Below are positions 33,991-44,018 of a DNA stretch of 64,000 nt, one piece after another. The position numbers and the translations under genes are program-made. Position 1 is the first letter of the stretch, and each line of letters begins with the position of its first letter. Under the pieces are notes generated by a model that was not told the DNA's origin, searched no databases, and saw only the letters and a program-made list of their open reading frames with translations. Source of the DNA: JALRBM01 sp964477195 (GTDB lineage: Bacteria > Patescibacteriota > Saccharimonadia > Saccharimonadales > Saccharimonadaceae); NCBI GenBank assembly GCA_964477195.1, contig CAYZCX010000002.1:1-64000 (forward strand), read 5' to 3'.

Positions 33991-34386
33991 TTATCTTCCT
34001 TGTCCTTGCCTGCGCGCGTAATGTAATTCAAGTGCGCTACTTACTATATAGTTTACCAAACTTAGCACAAGGCCGGCCAGTACTGAATTCCAAAAAGTCA
34101 TGTGAAGACCTGGCGCCAAGAGCAATGACAGGTAGACCATAAAGCCGTTGACAATAACGGTAAATAAACCGAGTGTCACCAGGATTGCCGGCAACGATAA
34201 GATAATTATAACAGGGCGAAGCACGGCGTTGATTACTGAAAAGATGAGTCCCGCAAAAAGAAATACCCATACGCTCGCACCAAGCTCGGCATCACTATAT
34301 CCTGTCCCGAATATTCGTACAGCAATCCATAAACCGAATGAATTTAATATCCAGCGGAGGACAAAAACAACAAATTGCTTTTTCAT
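33991..34386 (-). CDS. Phage-holin-family-4-type membrane protein, 131 aa
   Basis: Four hydrophobic segments with the family pattern FAGLIFSVINAVLRPVIIIL and VNGFMVYLSLLLAPG (PF04020). Despite the family name most members are chromosomal and of unknown role. TATAAT ends 11 nt before the ATG. First gene of the secG operon. Confidence 0.88.
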   Translation of the reverse strand: MKKQFVVFVLRWILNSFGLWIAVRIFGTGYSDAELGASVWVFLFAGLIFSVINAVLRPVIIILSLPAILVTLGLFTVIVNGFMVYLSLLLAPGLHMTFWNSVLAGLVLSLVNYIVSSALELHYARRQGQGR

Positions 34387-34428
34387 ATATTATTCCTATT
34401 ATACCACTGGTTTATCTTCTGTCGATCT

Positions 34429-35043
34429 TTATTTGGCTGCCACATAGTAATTCATCCCGTAATTTGTTCCCCACTTTTGACTATTCGCATCAAACCAAGG
34501 CAGGCTGCCAACATCGCAAAGTGCATCTACTTCGGCGTCCTTTCGAGGTTCGTTTTCAAGATGCGTCATAATATAGGTGACAGGCGCTCCATTTTTGGTA
34601 CACGTCGCCTTCATATAACCTTGGGCTGGAGCCACTTGATACTGCCCACAGACACCTCCGGTATCCGATTTGCAGCCCAGTGGATCAACAAAGTCGCTCT
34701 CATTGCTAATAACACCTGCTTCGCGAAGACACGTCGTTATCGCTTTTGGATACCACCCACCACCGTCGGGTGGGCCAAGGCTCAGCCATCCACTTCCATC
34801 GCCAAATAATCCACAACCGCTTCCCGCACCAACATAATTGTTCTTTTGCTGGGCATAGGCGCCAAAAGCGGCTGCCAATTGGCTCATGTCACTCTTCCGC
34901 TCCGAATCACGAGTGCGTTTCTGGTAGCCAGGATAAAGGACAATAACAATCGACGCGAGAATAGCGATGACACTAATAACTATAATAAGTTCAACGACTG
35001 TGAAGCCATGCGCCTTCGAGTGTTTTTTGTTAAATACGCCCAC
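34429..35043 (-). CDS. Type IV prepilin-like protein, 204 aa
   Basis: Class III signal: KAHG followed by FTVVELIIVISVIAILASIV, with cleavage after Gly and Glu at +5. The C-terminal part has several cysteines that can form disulfides (GSGCGLFG, TTCLRE, LGCKSD, GVCGQY). A pilin of the type IV system that Saccharibacteria use for twitching and host contact. GTG start with AGG upstream. No assembly genes lie next to it. Confidence 0.9.
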   Translation of the reverse strand: MGVFNKKHSKAHGFTVVELIIVISVIAILASIVIVLYPGYQKRTRDSERKSDMSQLAAAFGAYAQQKNNYVGAGSGCGLFGDGSGWLSLGPPDGGGWYPKAITTCLREAGVISNESDFVDPLGCKSDTGGVCGQYQVAPAQGYMKATCTKNGAPVTYIMTHLENEPRKDAEVDALCDVGSLPWFDANSQKWGTNYGMNYYVAAK

Positions 35044-35088
35044 TCTTTTACCTAAATAATTGCTTATGTTTGTCTGTCAGTCACTATA

Positions 35089-36654
35089 TCACGGGCGTTC
35101 GTCTTGTGGCAAATAGCGACGGAGAAGTTGGACTTTTGCGGCTCCGACGGCAGCAAGGAGCTGCTCATCACTCGCACTTTTCACTGCGCGAAGACTACCG
35201 AATGTCCGGATAAGCTTGCGCCGAGTCGCCGGGCCAATCCCGGGGATTTCTTCCAAATCACTTGCCGTCTGTTTAGCGCGTTTTAATACCGTATGGTAGC
35301 TTACCGCAAACCGATGCGACTCATCGCGAATTCGTTGAAAAAGCTTCGTCACGTCACTATAAGTTGAATGAAGTGGCGCTCCTCGCAAGTTCTTTGAGTG
35401 CGATGATGCGTTAATCTGCCCCGCATGCAAATTAACCACAAAATAATCGCCAGACCCCACTACCACAACACCCGGAATCGGCTCTTTCATCAACTGCATC
35501 AGCTTGCTCGTATCTATGTTTGATCGCGTACTGTGCACAATAATCTCTTCCTCACGCTTAGCAATACTAATCGTGGGCACGGCCAATCCCCGTTCCTCAA
35601 GTGCACGAAGTGCCGCATCAAGTTGCCCTTTGCCGCCATCAATCATAATAAGATCTGGCATTCCCCATGAAGAAATATTTTTCTCGCTTGCCCGACGTAA
35701 TAATGTTTCATACATATTGTAATAATCATCATTTTGCTGCAATTTTGCCTTAAATTTACGATAATTCGCCCGATCACTGACGCCATTGGTAAATACCACC
35801 ATGCTCGCAACCACATTCGTTCCGCTCATATGCGAAATATCGTATCCTTCAATACGCACCGGCAGCTTTTTTAGTCCTAATAATTCACGAAGATCCGATA
35901 GCGCGCGATCTTTGCTAATATTCAAAAATTCTTTATCACCAAACATAATACGCCGCTGCAGTTCCCTGAGGTTATTCAACCGATTACGATAGGTGGCGGC
36001 CTTTTCAAAATCATGAAGCTTTGCCGCTGTTTTCATATCGCGCTCCAACTCAACGATAAGTGCTTTACGCTCACCTTTAAGATAGCGGATAAGATTCTTG
36101 AGCGTCGCTTTGTATTGACTCGAAGTCGTATCAGCACTCGGGCTCAAGCCCAGGTGAACGTCGAGGTCTGGCCGGCCACTTTGTTTAGGAGGGGTGGTGA
36201 AATAGGGAAAGCTTTTGCGCAAATATCGCAGCGCTTTTTTTACGGCAAAGCCATTATAGTACGGACCAAAATATTCAGCGCCATCATCCGCTGGATTTCG
36301 CGTAAAACAAACATACGGCCATTCGCTTTTCATATCAATCCGAACAAATGTCTGCGATTTATCGTCACGAAGCAAAATATTGTAGCGAGGCATGTAGCGC
36401 TTCACCATTTCGCTTTCGAGGAAAAGCGCGTCTATTTCACTGTCGGTTTCTACCCAATCCGTGTCGTCAATTTCAGCCACCAGTGCACGGGTTTTTATAT
36501 CCATATCACGAGTCTGTTGAAAATACTGCCGCACTCGATTTTTTAGGATCGCCGCCTTGCCAATATAAATAATCTCTCCAGATTTCGACTTATGAAAATA
36601 CACTCCCGGATTTCGGGGAAGTGTTTTTAATTTCATTTCAAGCTGTTTATTCAC
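35089..36654 (-). CDS. uvrC: Excinuclease ABC subunit C lacking Fe-S cysteines
   Basis: Makes both incisions in nucleotide excision repair. GIY-YIG domain (GVYFHKSKSGEIIYIGKA), UvrB-interaction helix pair (about 200-235), RNase H-like domain (EGYDISHMSGTNVV, MIDGGKGQLDAAL) and C-terminal HhH (LEEIPGIGPATRRKL). 521 residues, shorter than most. The usual four-cysteine cluster near residues 150-177 reads RPDLDVHLGLSPSADT where related enzymes have Cys at the D, S and D positions. GTG start, 6 nt after TATACT: leaderless type. Confidence 0.94.
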   Translation of the reverse strand: MNKQLEMKLKTLPRNPGVYFHKSKSGEIIYIGKAAILKNRVRQYFQQTRDMDIKTRALVAEIDDTDWVETDSEIDALFLESEMVKRYMPRYNILLRDDKSQTFVRIDMKSEWPYVCFTRNPADDGAEYFGPYYNGFAVKKALRYLRKSFPYFTTPPKQSGRPDLDVHLGLSPSADTTSSQYKATLKNLIRYLKGERKALIVELERDMKTAAKLHDFEKAATYRNRLNNLRELQRRIMFGDKEFLNISKDRALSDLRELLGLKKLPVRIEGYDISHMSGTNVVASMVVFTNGVSDRANYRKFKAKLQQNDDYYNMYETLLRRASEKNISSWGMPDLIMIDGGKGQLDAALRALEERGLAVPTISIAKREEEIIVHSTRSNIDTSKLMQLMKEPIPGVVVVGSGDYFVVNLHAGQINASSHSKNLRGAPLHSTYSDVTKLFQRIRDESHRFAVSYHTVLKRAKQTASDLEEIPGIGPATRRKLIRTFGSLRAVKSASDEQLLAAVGAAKVQLLRRYLPQDERP

Positions 36655-36759
36655 CTCATTAGTATATATCTTGCCGCCTACCGAAAAAAGTGGAATAAGG
36701 TCACTGAAATATTCGCTTTTAACAAGCGCGATATTGTCAGCGAATAGTATACTGAGAAT

Positions 36760-37011
36760 ATGGATAAGAAAAAGACCACCGAAGAGTTCACCGTCAATGG
36801 CGAGGAGTTACTCGCAAAAGTAAAATCACTTATTAACGAAGGAAATATCCGACGACTTATTATCAAAGACGAGAAGGGGAAGGTCCTTGTAGAATTCCCA
36901 CTCACTTTTGGCGTCGTAGGAGCACTTTTTGCGCCAGTTCTAGCAGCTGTGGGAGCAATTGCCGCTCTTGTAACAAAGTGTACGATTGTCGTCGAACGTC
37001 GCGAAGATTAA
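36760..37011 (+). CDS. DUF4342 domain protein, 83 aa
   Basis: A helical N-terminus (EELLAKVKSLINEGNIRRL), a beta pair with KGKVLVEFPL, and a hydrophobic Ala/Val-rich helix (VVGALFAPVLAAVGAIAALV): the DUF4342 layout. TATACT ends 6 nt before the ATG. It is divergent from uvrC, about 105 bp between starts. Confidence 0.88.
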   Translation: MDKKKTTEEFTVNGEELLAKVKSLINEGNIRRLIIKDEKGKVLVEFPLTFGVVGALFAPVLAAVGAIAALVTKCTIVVERRED

Positions 37012-37023
37012 TATATTTCCACG

Positions 37024-37500
37024 TTATTGTTCACGGAGATCAGCGATGATTTTTTCCGTTTCATCATTTATTTTGGCGAGGAAATTAACCAAAAATTCAA
37101 GCTGCTCATCACTGCATTCATCCATTGTTTTTGCGAATGCTTTTCCGACGGATCGATAAAGCTCTCTCACCCGCTTGTTCTTCTCTTCATTCTCCACGGG
37201 AACAATCAAGACACGTCGTCGATCTTCAGGATCCCGTACGCGTTTTGCCGTTCCAGCTCGCGATAGTCTGTCTACAAGACCAGTTATTGCACCCGTCGTA
37301 AGACCACAATATTTTGATAACCTCCCAGCCGTCATTGGCTGGTATCGAGAAATAATATCCATCGCCTCAAACTCGGTTGCACTCAGGCCGACCTTACTAG
37401 CAATCGCATTTGTATGAAGAACTGTAAGCGTCCCGTTGCGTTGGACCGCCTCATTCACTTCCTTCATCAAAACATTTCGCGATTTCATGCTTGACTCCAT
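37024..37500 (-). CDS. MarR family transcriptional regulator
   Basis: Winged helix-turn-helix: PMTAGRLSKYCGLTTGAITG recognition region and the wing RVRDPEDRRRVLIVPV. Forms dimers that bind palindromes and often sense small aromatic drugs. Divergent from the MFS exporter with a palindrome in between, so it very likely represses both. Confidence 0.92.
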   Translation of the reverse strand: MESSMKSRNVLMKEVNEAVQRNGTLTVLHTNAIASKVGLSATEFEAMDIISRYQPMTAGRLSKYCGLTTGAITGLVDRLSRAGTAKRVRDPEDRRRVLIVPVENEEKNKRVRELYRSVGKAFAKTMDECSDEQLEFLVNFLAKINDETEKIIADLREQ

Positions 37501-37505
37501 ATTTT

Positions 37506-37530
37506 AATTATCTTACAATCTAAGATAATT
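37506..37530. promoter_or_regulatory. Putative MarR operator
   Basis: AATTATCTTA, 5 bases, TAAGATAATT: a perfect 10-bp palindrome directly upstream of the regulator start and between the two divergent genes. Confidence 0.8.
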
Positions 37531-37570
37531 ATTATTTAAACTATTTATATTTTAGGTAGGAAACAGAAAT

Positions 37571-39277
37571 ATGTCAACCGAACATCATAAGCATTCGGCC
37601 CAACATCACGCCAGCAAATTTACTGCGCGACAAAAAACCATCGCCCTCGTGATCGTTGCGCTGGCGTTTATCATGGACCTTCTCGATAATACAATCGTCA
37701 ATATCGCTATTCCTTCTATCCAAAACAATTTGGGCGCTAGCTACGCTGCGATCCAGTGGCTCGCTGCAGGTTACGCGCTGACTTTTGCAGTATTGCTTAT
37801 CACAGGTGGGCGCATGGGTGATGTTTTTGGGTACAAAAAACTCTTTCTGACGGGTGTTGCCGGATTTACTGTCGCCTCGCTTCTAAGTGGTGCGGCATGG
37901 AATATCGAAGTACTAGTTGGCGCCCGGCTCCTTCAAGGCGCAATGGCGGCGCTCATGGTACCGCAAGTAATGTCGCTCATGCAGGTCATGTACAAGCCGG
38001 CAGAACGTGGCAAGGTCATGGGGCTATTCGGCGCGATGGCTGGGCTGGCTGCTTCGCTCGGCCCAGTGGTTGGCGGGCTTCTTATTCAGGCAAATCTCTT
38101 CAATCTCGATTGGCGTCCTATCTTCCTCATCAATATCCCCGTTGGAATTTTCGCCTTCTTTGCTGCTATCAAGTACTTGCCCGAAGGCAAATCAACTCAT
38201 CCGCTAAAACTCGACATCTTTGGTACCGGACTTATTATCCTCGCGCTCTCGCTTCTAATCTTTCCGCTCATCGAAGGTCGCGACCTCGACTGGCCGATTT
38301 GGACTTTCCTTATGATGGTTGCCTCACTTCCCCTCTTTGGTATCTTCGCATGGTGGCAGCACAAAAAGACAGCTATCGACGGTTCGCCGCTCATTCTCCC
38401 TTCTCTTTTCAAGCACTATAATACATTTACATTAGGACTTGTCGTCAACATTATCTTCGAGATGATTATGCTTGGATTCTTCTTTACCTTTACGCTTCTC
38501 CTGCAGGTCGGGCTTGGCTACAGTGTTCTTGAGGCTGCCCTTACTGGCATTCCTACGGCTGTCGGTATTTCGTTCAGTATTGGATTCTTGGCCCAAAAAC
38601 TTATTCCAAAACTTGGCCGTTATGCAATGACCATCGGCACACTTATCTTGGCAAGCGGCTTCATCATTACTGCACTTATGCTCCAGGTGATGGGTATGGG
38701 CGCAACACCTTGGCATTTTATTCCAGGATTGCTCATTATCGGTACCGGTATGGGACTCATCATGGGGCCGATTTTCTCGGTGACGCTTAGCAAGGTTGAC
38801 CCTGCACATGCCGGCTCGGGTTCAGGTACGCTCAGCGCTATCCAGCAGCTCGGTGGTGCCATCGGAATTGCAGCAATCGGCGTTCTCTTCTTTGGTCAAC
38901 TTGGTATTCATGCTGGCAATAGTTTTGATAAAGAAGCAGCGCCCACCATTCGAACCGAGCTTTCTAAGGCCCATGTTCCCGAGGCAATGCAGTCAAGTAT
39001 CGTCGAAGGTGCCCGCACATGTTTTGTGGATCGGACAAAGCAAAAAGACGGATCTGAAACGCCAGAAAGTTGTAAGAAAATGGAAGCATCGCAGAGCGCA
39101 ACTCCAGCCGGGCAGGCAATGGGCACTGCCATCACCGATGCTGTAAAAAAAGCGAACAGCAACAACTTCCTCTACGGATTCGGTGTCGCGACCGTGTATG
39201 TTCTCGGACTTATTGTCGCCATATTTGGCCTCAGCTTCCTACTGCCGAAAAAATTCCAAATGCAGCAAGGACATTAG
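37571..39277 (+). CDS. MFS drug exporter (DHA2/EmrB-QacA type), 568 aa
   Basis: About 14 membrane helices; motif D1-like LDNTIVNIAIPSIQ, motif A GGRMGDVFGYKKLF and motif C-like GLAASLGPVVGGLL. An outside loop near the C-terminus (about 465-520) carries two cysteines. Exports lipophilic drugs or toxins using the proton gradient. GGTAGG precedes the ATG; control by the divergent MarR protein is expected. Confidence 0.92.
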   Translation: MSTEHHKHSAQHHASKFTARQKTIALVIVALAFIMDLLDNTIVNIAIPSIQNNLGASYAAIQWLAAGYALTFAVLLITGGRMGDVFGYKKLFLTGVAGFTVASLLSGAAWNIEVLVGARLLQGAMAALMVPQVMSLMQVMYKPAERGKVMGLFGAMAGLAASLGPVVGGLLIQANLFNLDWRPIFLINIPVGIFAFFAAIKYLPEGKSTHPLKLDIFGTGLIILALSLLIFPLIEGRDLDWPIWTFLMMVASLPLFGIFAWWQHKKTAIDGSPLILPSLFKHYNTFTLGLVVNIIFEMIMLGFFFTFTLLLQVGLGYSVLEAALTGIPTAVGISFSIGFLAQKLIPKLGRYAMTIGTLILASGFIITALMLQVMGMGATPWHFIPGLLIIGTGMGLIMGPIFSVTLSKVDPAHAGSGSGTLSAIQQLGGAIGIAAIGVLFFGQLGIHAGNSFDKEAAPTIRTELSKAHVPEAMQSSIVEGARTCFVDRTKQKDGSETPESCKKMEASQSATPAGQAMGTAITDAVKKANSNNFLYGFGVATVYVLGLIVAIFGLSFLLPKKFQMQQGH

Positions 39278-39285
39278 ATCACATT

Positions 39286-39320
39286 GTCAAAACAGCCTCC
39301 ACAGTGGAGGCTGTTTTGAC
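39286..39320. terminator. Bidirectional terminator
   Basis: GTCAAAACAGCCTCC, 5-nt loop, GGAGGCTGTTTTGAC, a perfect 15-bp stem between the convergent MFS and trhO genes. Confidence 0.85.
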
Positions 39321-40244
39321 TTAGGCAAATGCCGGAGGCGTGAGCACGAGGTCGCCCGTGGCTTTTTGTCGGCAGGCTTCTGTATGGAATAAAAGCTCAG
39401 GATTTTGTTTACACTGAAGACAAATCAATACAAGATCATTACAATTAGCAAACGCACAGTTTTCGTAATTATTCGTGGGTCCTTCGCAGTGTGTGCATAT
39501 ACCCACTGTCTTTGCATCATCCGAAAAGTCGATCGTCATGCGGTCGTCAAATACACGGAGGCTTCCTTCCCATAGACCATCATCCTTGTATGTCTCACCG
39601 TATTTCACTATTCCACCATCAATCTGATAGACTTCGTTAAACCCGCGATTTTTCATAAGCGTGGAAAGAATCTCGCAGCGAATACCACCCGTACAGTAGG
39701 TGACGATCGGCTTGTCTTTTAGATCATCGTACTTTCCACTTTCAAGTTCTTTTATAAAGTCTCGACTCGTGTGAGTATCGGGAACGATTGCATTTTTGAA
39801 TTTTCCGATTGCTGCTTCATGTGCGTTGCGTCCATCAAAAAAAACGACGTCATCACCGCGTTCTTCTACAAGCTCATGCACTTGCTTTGGTTTGAGATGT
39901 TTGCCACCACCAACTATGCCCTTTTCATTCACTTTCAGCTCATCGGCCGCGTTGAAGGCAACGATTTCATCCTTGGATTTGACGCTCATTCGAGGGAAAT
40001 CTTCACGGCTACCCTCGCTCCACTTAAACACCGTTCCCTTGAAGCCCGGAAACTCTTTTGTCGCCTTGATATATTTCTTTAGGTCTTCGATCTCCCCACC
40101 AACTGTGCCGTTTAAACCATGGGGTGAAATCAAAATACGCCCACGTAAATCCAGGCTATCGCAGAGTGTTTTTTGCCACAAACGCATCGTCTCTGGATCT
40201 GGGATCGGAGTAAACTTATAATAAAGAATAATTTTTTGAGCCAT
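39321..40244 (-). CDS. trhO: tRNA uridine(34) hydroxylase (rhodanese family)
   Basis: Forms 5-hydroxyuridine at tRNA position 34. N-terminal YceA domain (ILYYKFTPIPDPE, GRILISPHGLNGTVGGE), rhodanese domain with catalytic Cys in VTYCTGGIRCE, and a C-terminal Cys-rich region (CTHCEG, CANC, CLQC). The frame opens at 40265, but MAQKIILYY at 40244 matches the family; TATACT is 11 nt upstream. Confidence 0.92.
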   Translation of the reverse strand: MAQKIILYYKFTPIPDPETMRLWQKTLCDSLDLRGRILISPHGLNGTVGGEIEDLKKYIKATKEFPGFKGTVFKWSEGSREDFPRMSVKSKDEIVAFNAADELKVNEKGIVGGGKHLKPKQVHELVEERGDDVVFFDGRNAHEAAIGKFKNAIVPDTHTSRDFIKELESGKYDDLKDKPIVTYCTGGIRCEILSTLMKNRGFNEVYQIDGGIVKYGETYKDDGLWEGSLRVFDDRMTIDFSDDAKTVGICTHCEGPTNNYENCAFANCNDLVLICLQCKQNPELLFHTEACRQKATGDLVLTPPAFA

Positions 40245-40442
40245 AAACGTAATATAGTATATCACTTTTGGCAGCTTTTTTCGAGCCGTACAGGTATTTT
40301 AGCGTTTACAATTCGAAGGTATATCCTTATACTAAGGTGTAACGTATGATTCGCGGCAACGAATCCTCTCATATGGAAACGATCGGACGAGCCGATCCAC
40401 TACCACTAATCACATCAACTACTAAAAAGCTACTAAGGGTTT

Positions 40443-42191
40443 ATGCAAAAACAAATCATCTCATTATTTTGGCATGCCGCTATGCGGTATCCGCTCCGAA
40501 CATTCACCGCACTTATGGGCACCGTCTTAACGCCGTTCGTTGCGTCTTTTGTCGGCCCCTTTATTATTTCGCGACTACTTGAGCAGCTCCAGGCCGGAAC
40601 ATTGACGCTCGAAGCCGCATGGCCGCTTATCACAATCTATGCTGTCGTCGAAATCTACGGACAACTCGTAGGTTGGAGAGTCAATCTCTTCTTCGCATGG
40701 ACTATGGAAACTGCCGTGCAACGCGATCTTTACCAAAAGATCTTTTCCGCACTTACCCAGCAGAGTCTTACGTTTCATGCCGACAGATTCGGTGGCGCGC
40801 TCGTTTCACAGACGACAAAGCTCATCGGAGCCTTCGAACGCTTCTGGGATACGCTCTTTTTCCAGATTATGCCCTCTATCTCTAGTATTATTGCAGCGAT
40901 CGCTATCCTTGGCTTTATCTTCTGGCAGTATGCACTCTTCCTCGCCGTTGTTTCGGTTGTTTTTGCTATCGCCGTCTATATTGGCTCTCGCTATATGCTC
41001 AGCCGAACAAAAGCAGAAGCGAAGGCAAGCACCGCGGCAAATGCCTATGTTGCCGATGCCGTCACTAACGTCATGGCGATTAAATCGCACGGGCGTGAGG
41101 CTGAGGAGCTCGAAAAACTGACTGAATACGCGGTAACATGGCGCGAGAAGTCACTTGCGACAATGAACGGATTCCTAAAGACCAGCAGCATGTATTCGGG
41201 GATCATCACCATCCTTAATATCTGCGCACTTATTGCCGCTATTTGGGCATCGGAATACCATTTGATCTCGATAGGAACAGTCTACTTGGCAGTAACTTAT
41301 ACCTTCACTGTTGCGCGCCAACTCTGGGAAATGAACGGCATCATGCGCAACTACAATCGTCTAATGGGCGACGCACATGAAATGACCGAGATCCTCCAGC
41401 TTATTCCTGAGGTGCGCGATACCACTAATAAGAAAATGCGTGTGACAAAAGGCGCGATCTCGTTTGAGGATGTGCAGTTTACCCATGGTGGTGCAAAAGA
41501 AGCACTCTTCACTGACTTTAACCTTGCAATCAAGCCGGGGCAAAGGGTAGGGCTTGTCGGACATTCAGGCTCAGGAAAGACGACACTCACTCGTATGATG
41601 TTGCGATTCTCAAACCTCGATAACGGTAAAATACTTATCGACGGGCAGGATATCAGTCAGGTAACTCAGGTATCTCTTCGCAAAAGCATCGCATACGTCC
41701 CTCAAGAACCACTGCTTTTTCATCGCTCTCTTCGTGATAATATTGCCTATGGCAAACCGGGTGCCACAGATGAAGAACTTCTCAGCGCAGCCCGCAAAGC
41801 GAATGCGATTGAGTTTATCGACAACCTTCCCGAAGGACTCGACACAATGGTTGGTGAACGCGGTGTGAAGTTGAGTGGTGGTCAGCGTCAACGTATCGTC
41901 ATCGCTCGGGCTATCCTAAAAGACGCTCCTATTCTTGTCCTCGACGAGGCGACTTCGGCACTTGATAGCGAGAGTGAAAAACTTATCCAAGATGCGCTCT
42001 CAAAACTTATGAAAGGACGAACGAGTATCGTTGTAGCTCACCGACTATCGACTATTGCCAAGCTCGATCGAATCATCGTTCTCGAAGATGGTAAGATCGT
42101 TGAAGATGGATCTCATGCAGAACTTCTCGAAAAACATGGCACCTATGCAAAACTTTGGTCACATCAAAGCGGAGGTTTCATAGAAGAATAA
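40443..42191 (+). CDS. ABC exporter half-transporter 1, 582 aa
   Basis: Exporter membrane domain (about 15-310), then the ATPase: Walker A GHSGSGKTT, signature LSGGQRQR, Walker B ILVLDEATSALDS and H-loop AHRLST. AAGGG precedes the ATG; the leader from TATACT (about 40329) is about 110 nt. Its stop overlaps the next start (TAATG), so the two subunits are made together and probably form a heterodimer. Substrate unknown. Confidence 0.9.
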   Translation: MQKQIISLFWHAAMRYPLRTFTALMGTVLTPFVASFVGPFIISRLLEQLQAGTLTLEAAWPLITIYAVVEIYGQLVGWRVNLFFAWTMETAVQRDLYQKIFSALTQQSLTFHADRFGGALVSQTTKLIGAFERFWDTLFFQIMPSISSIIAAIAILGFIFWQYALFLAVVSVVFAIAVYIGSRYMLSRTKAEAKASTAANAYVADAVTNVMAIKSHGREAEELEKLTEYAVTWREKSLATMNGFLKTSSMYSGIITILNICALIAAIWASEYHLISIGTVYLAVTYTFTVARQLWEMNGIMRNYNRLMGDAHEMTEILQLIPEVRDTTNKKMRVTKGAISFEDVQFTHGGAKEALFTDFNLAIKPGQRVGLVGHSGSGKTTLTRMMLRFSNLDNGKILIDGQDISQVTQVSLRKSIAYVPQEPLLFHRSLRDNIAYGKPGATDEELLSAARKANAIEFIDNLPEGLDTMVGERGVKLSGGQRQRIVIARAILKDAPILVLDEATSALDSESEKLIQDALSKLMKGRTSIVVAHRLSTIAKLDRIIVLEDGKIVEDGSHAELLEKHGTYAKLWSHQSGGFIEE

Positions 42192-43960
42192 TGAAAAAAC
42201 AAGCGAGCGCTGGCAACGAAAAAGAGACGCTAAAAATCTACTGGCACATTATTTGGCACAATCACCGCAGACTTTTCTTTGGCACGCTCGTTTACTTCAT
42301 TGGGGTTACCGGCATTGCCGTTCTTGTCCCATATTTTATCAGCCAGACGCTCGCGAGTATCCTCACCAATCACGGAGCGCTTGGCAATAATCTTATCGCG
42401 CTGATTACAGTGGCGGCAATCGGTGTACTGGGAAATCTCGTCGGTTTCATTTCTACGATACGTCTTCAGGCTTACGGCCAGGCAGACGCGCTGGATACGG
42501 CACTGGGCGCATTACTCAAAAGAAGTGTCGGCTTCCATACGAATAATATCGGCGGAAAGCTCGTAAGTAATGCGCTCGACTATGGTTCTTCGTTTGGCAA
42601 GCTTGTTGATACGATCTACATAAATGTCACTCCCTTTATGCTGACACTTGTTATTGGTGTTGCTATCGTCATGAGTCGTTCGATCGCTATGGGTTTTGCG
42701 CTCCTCGCCGTTACCACAATTACTATTTCCCTCATTCTTCTCGAAAGTTATCGACGATCAGGACTAAGAGCAGAACGCAAAAAGGCTCGCGATCTTTCGA
42801 TTGCAAACTTTTCCGACACTATCGTGAATGCTCAAGCCGTAAAGACATTTGCACGAGAAGCTGATGAATTCAGTAACCATCAAAAACTCAGTCACCGACT
42901 TCGTGACCTTCAGCTAAAAGATTGGACGGGTGTCGCCCTCTCCGGCAGTACTCGCATGGCTATATTGCTAGCACTACAGATCGGCTTCATTGCTTTCATC
43001 GCTCACCTTGTTCATGATGACCCCAGCATTCTAGGCATCGGTATTTTCTCGTTTACGTATACACTTTCTTTGACCAACAAACTATTTGACGTAGGGACAA
43101 TGCTTCGTAACATTGAAGAATCGTTTCTTGCCGCAAGCACAATGACCGACATTATCCGTGAGCAGGTAGAGGTAATCGACGACGCTCACGCAAAAGACTT
43201 AATCGTTAAGAAGGGAACAATTTCAATTCAAAACGCTGACTTTGCTTACCACGAAAACGGCGTTCAAGAAAAGGTCTTCAGCAACCTCACACTCGTCATT
43301 CCTTCCGGCCAAAAGGTTGGTCTTGTTGGGCCAAGCGGCGGGGGTAAATCAACACTGACTCGCCTCCTCCTTCGGTTTGACGATGTTACAAGTGGAAGCA
43401 TTGGCATCGATGACCAAGACCTCCGTACGGTTACTCAGACCAGTCTTCGCCGGGCAATATCGTACGTACCGCAGGAGCCACTTCTCTTTCACCGCTCTAT
43501 CCTAGAAAATATTGCCTATGGTCGACCAAACGTGACACTGCGCGAAGTAAAGAAGGCCGCAAAACTTGCCTATGCAGATGATTTCATCGAAAAGCTGCCA
43601 AAAAAATACGATACGATTGTTGGTGAACGCGGTGTGAAGTTGAGTGGTGGTCAGCGTCAACGCGTTGCGATAGCTCGAGCAATTCTAAAAGACGCCCCTA
43701 TTCTTATTCTTGACGAAGCGACCTCGGCACTTGATAGCGTGAGTGAGGTATACATCCAGAAAGCCTTAGCTCAGCTTATGAAGAACCGCACGACGATTGT
43801 GATCGCCCATCGACTCTCTACCATCCAAAAAATGGATCGGATTATCGTCCTCAATGACGGTGCGATCACCGAAGATGGTACTCACGAGAAGCTCCTTAAA
43901 GAAAAGGGCACCTACGCCCGACTCTGGAAACACCAAAGTGGCGGCTTCATAGAAGAGTAA
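42191..43960 (+). CDS. ABC exporter half-transporter 2, 589 aa
   Basis: Same layout as subunit 1: Walker A GPSGGGKST, LSGGQRQR, ILILDEATSALDS, AHRLST. The open frame begins 12 codons earlier but the coupled ATG at 42191 is preferred. Both subunits end in the same HQSGGFIEE tail, so they are recent paralogues. Confidence 0.9.
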   Translation: MKKQASAGNEKETLKIYWHIIWHNHRRLFFGTLVYFIGVTGIAVLVPYFISQTLASILTNHGALGNNLIALITVAAIGVLGNLVGFISTIRLQAYGQADALDTALGALLKRSVGFHTNNIGGKLVSNALDYGSSFGKLVDTIYINVTPFMLTLVIGVAIVMSRSIAMGFALLAVTTITISLILLESYRRSGLRAERKKARDLSIANFSDTIVNAQAVKTFAREADEFSNHQKLSHRLRDLQLKDWTGVALSGSTRMAILLALQIGFIAFIAHLVHDDPSILGIGIFSFTYTLSLTNKLFDVGTMLRNIEESFLAASTMTDIIREQVEVIDDAHAKDLIVKKGTISIQNADFAYHENGVQEKVFSNLTLVIPSGQKVGLVGPSGGGKSTLTRLLLRFDDVTSGSIGIDDQDLRTVTQTSLRRAISYVPQEPLLFHRSILENIAYGRPNVTLREVKKAAKLAYADDFIEKLPKKYDTIVGERGVKLSGGQRQRVAIARAILKDAPILILDEATSALDSVSEVYIQKALAQLMKNRTTIVIAHRLSTIQKMDRIIVLNDGAITEDGTHEKLLKEKGTYARLWKHQSGGFIEE

Positions 43961-43967
43961 CCGAGAC

Positions 43968-44003
43968 AAAAATACCCCTAGCGGGCCGCGTAGGGATATT
44001 TTT
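43968..44003. terminator. Bidirectional terminator
   Basis: AAAAATACCCCTA, 10-nt loop, TAGGGATATTTTT, one mismatch. It separates the convergent ABC operon and bL25 gene. Confidence 0.8.
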
Positions 44004-44018
44004 GGTAATCAGAGAGGG

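Noticed and set aside
33991..34386. Prophage, based on the holin-like protein
   Set aside because: The family is mostly chromosomal, and the gene is in an operon with secG; no other phage genes are nearby.
40346..40582. Upstream ORF of 78 aa before the tandem ABC genes
   Set aside because: Overlaps the ABC gene in another frame, no family. A short leader peptide remains possible but is not supported.
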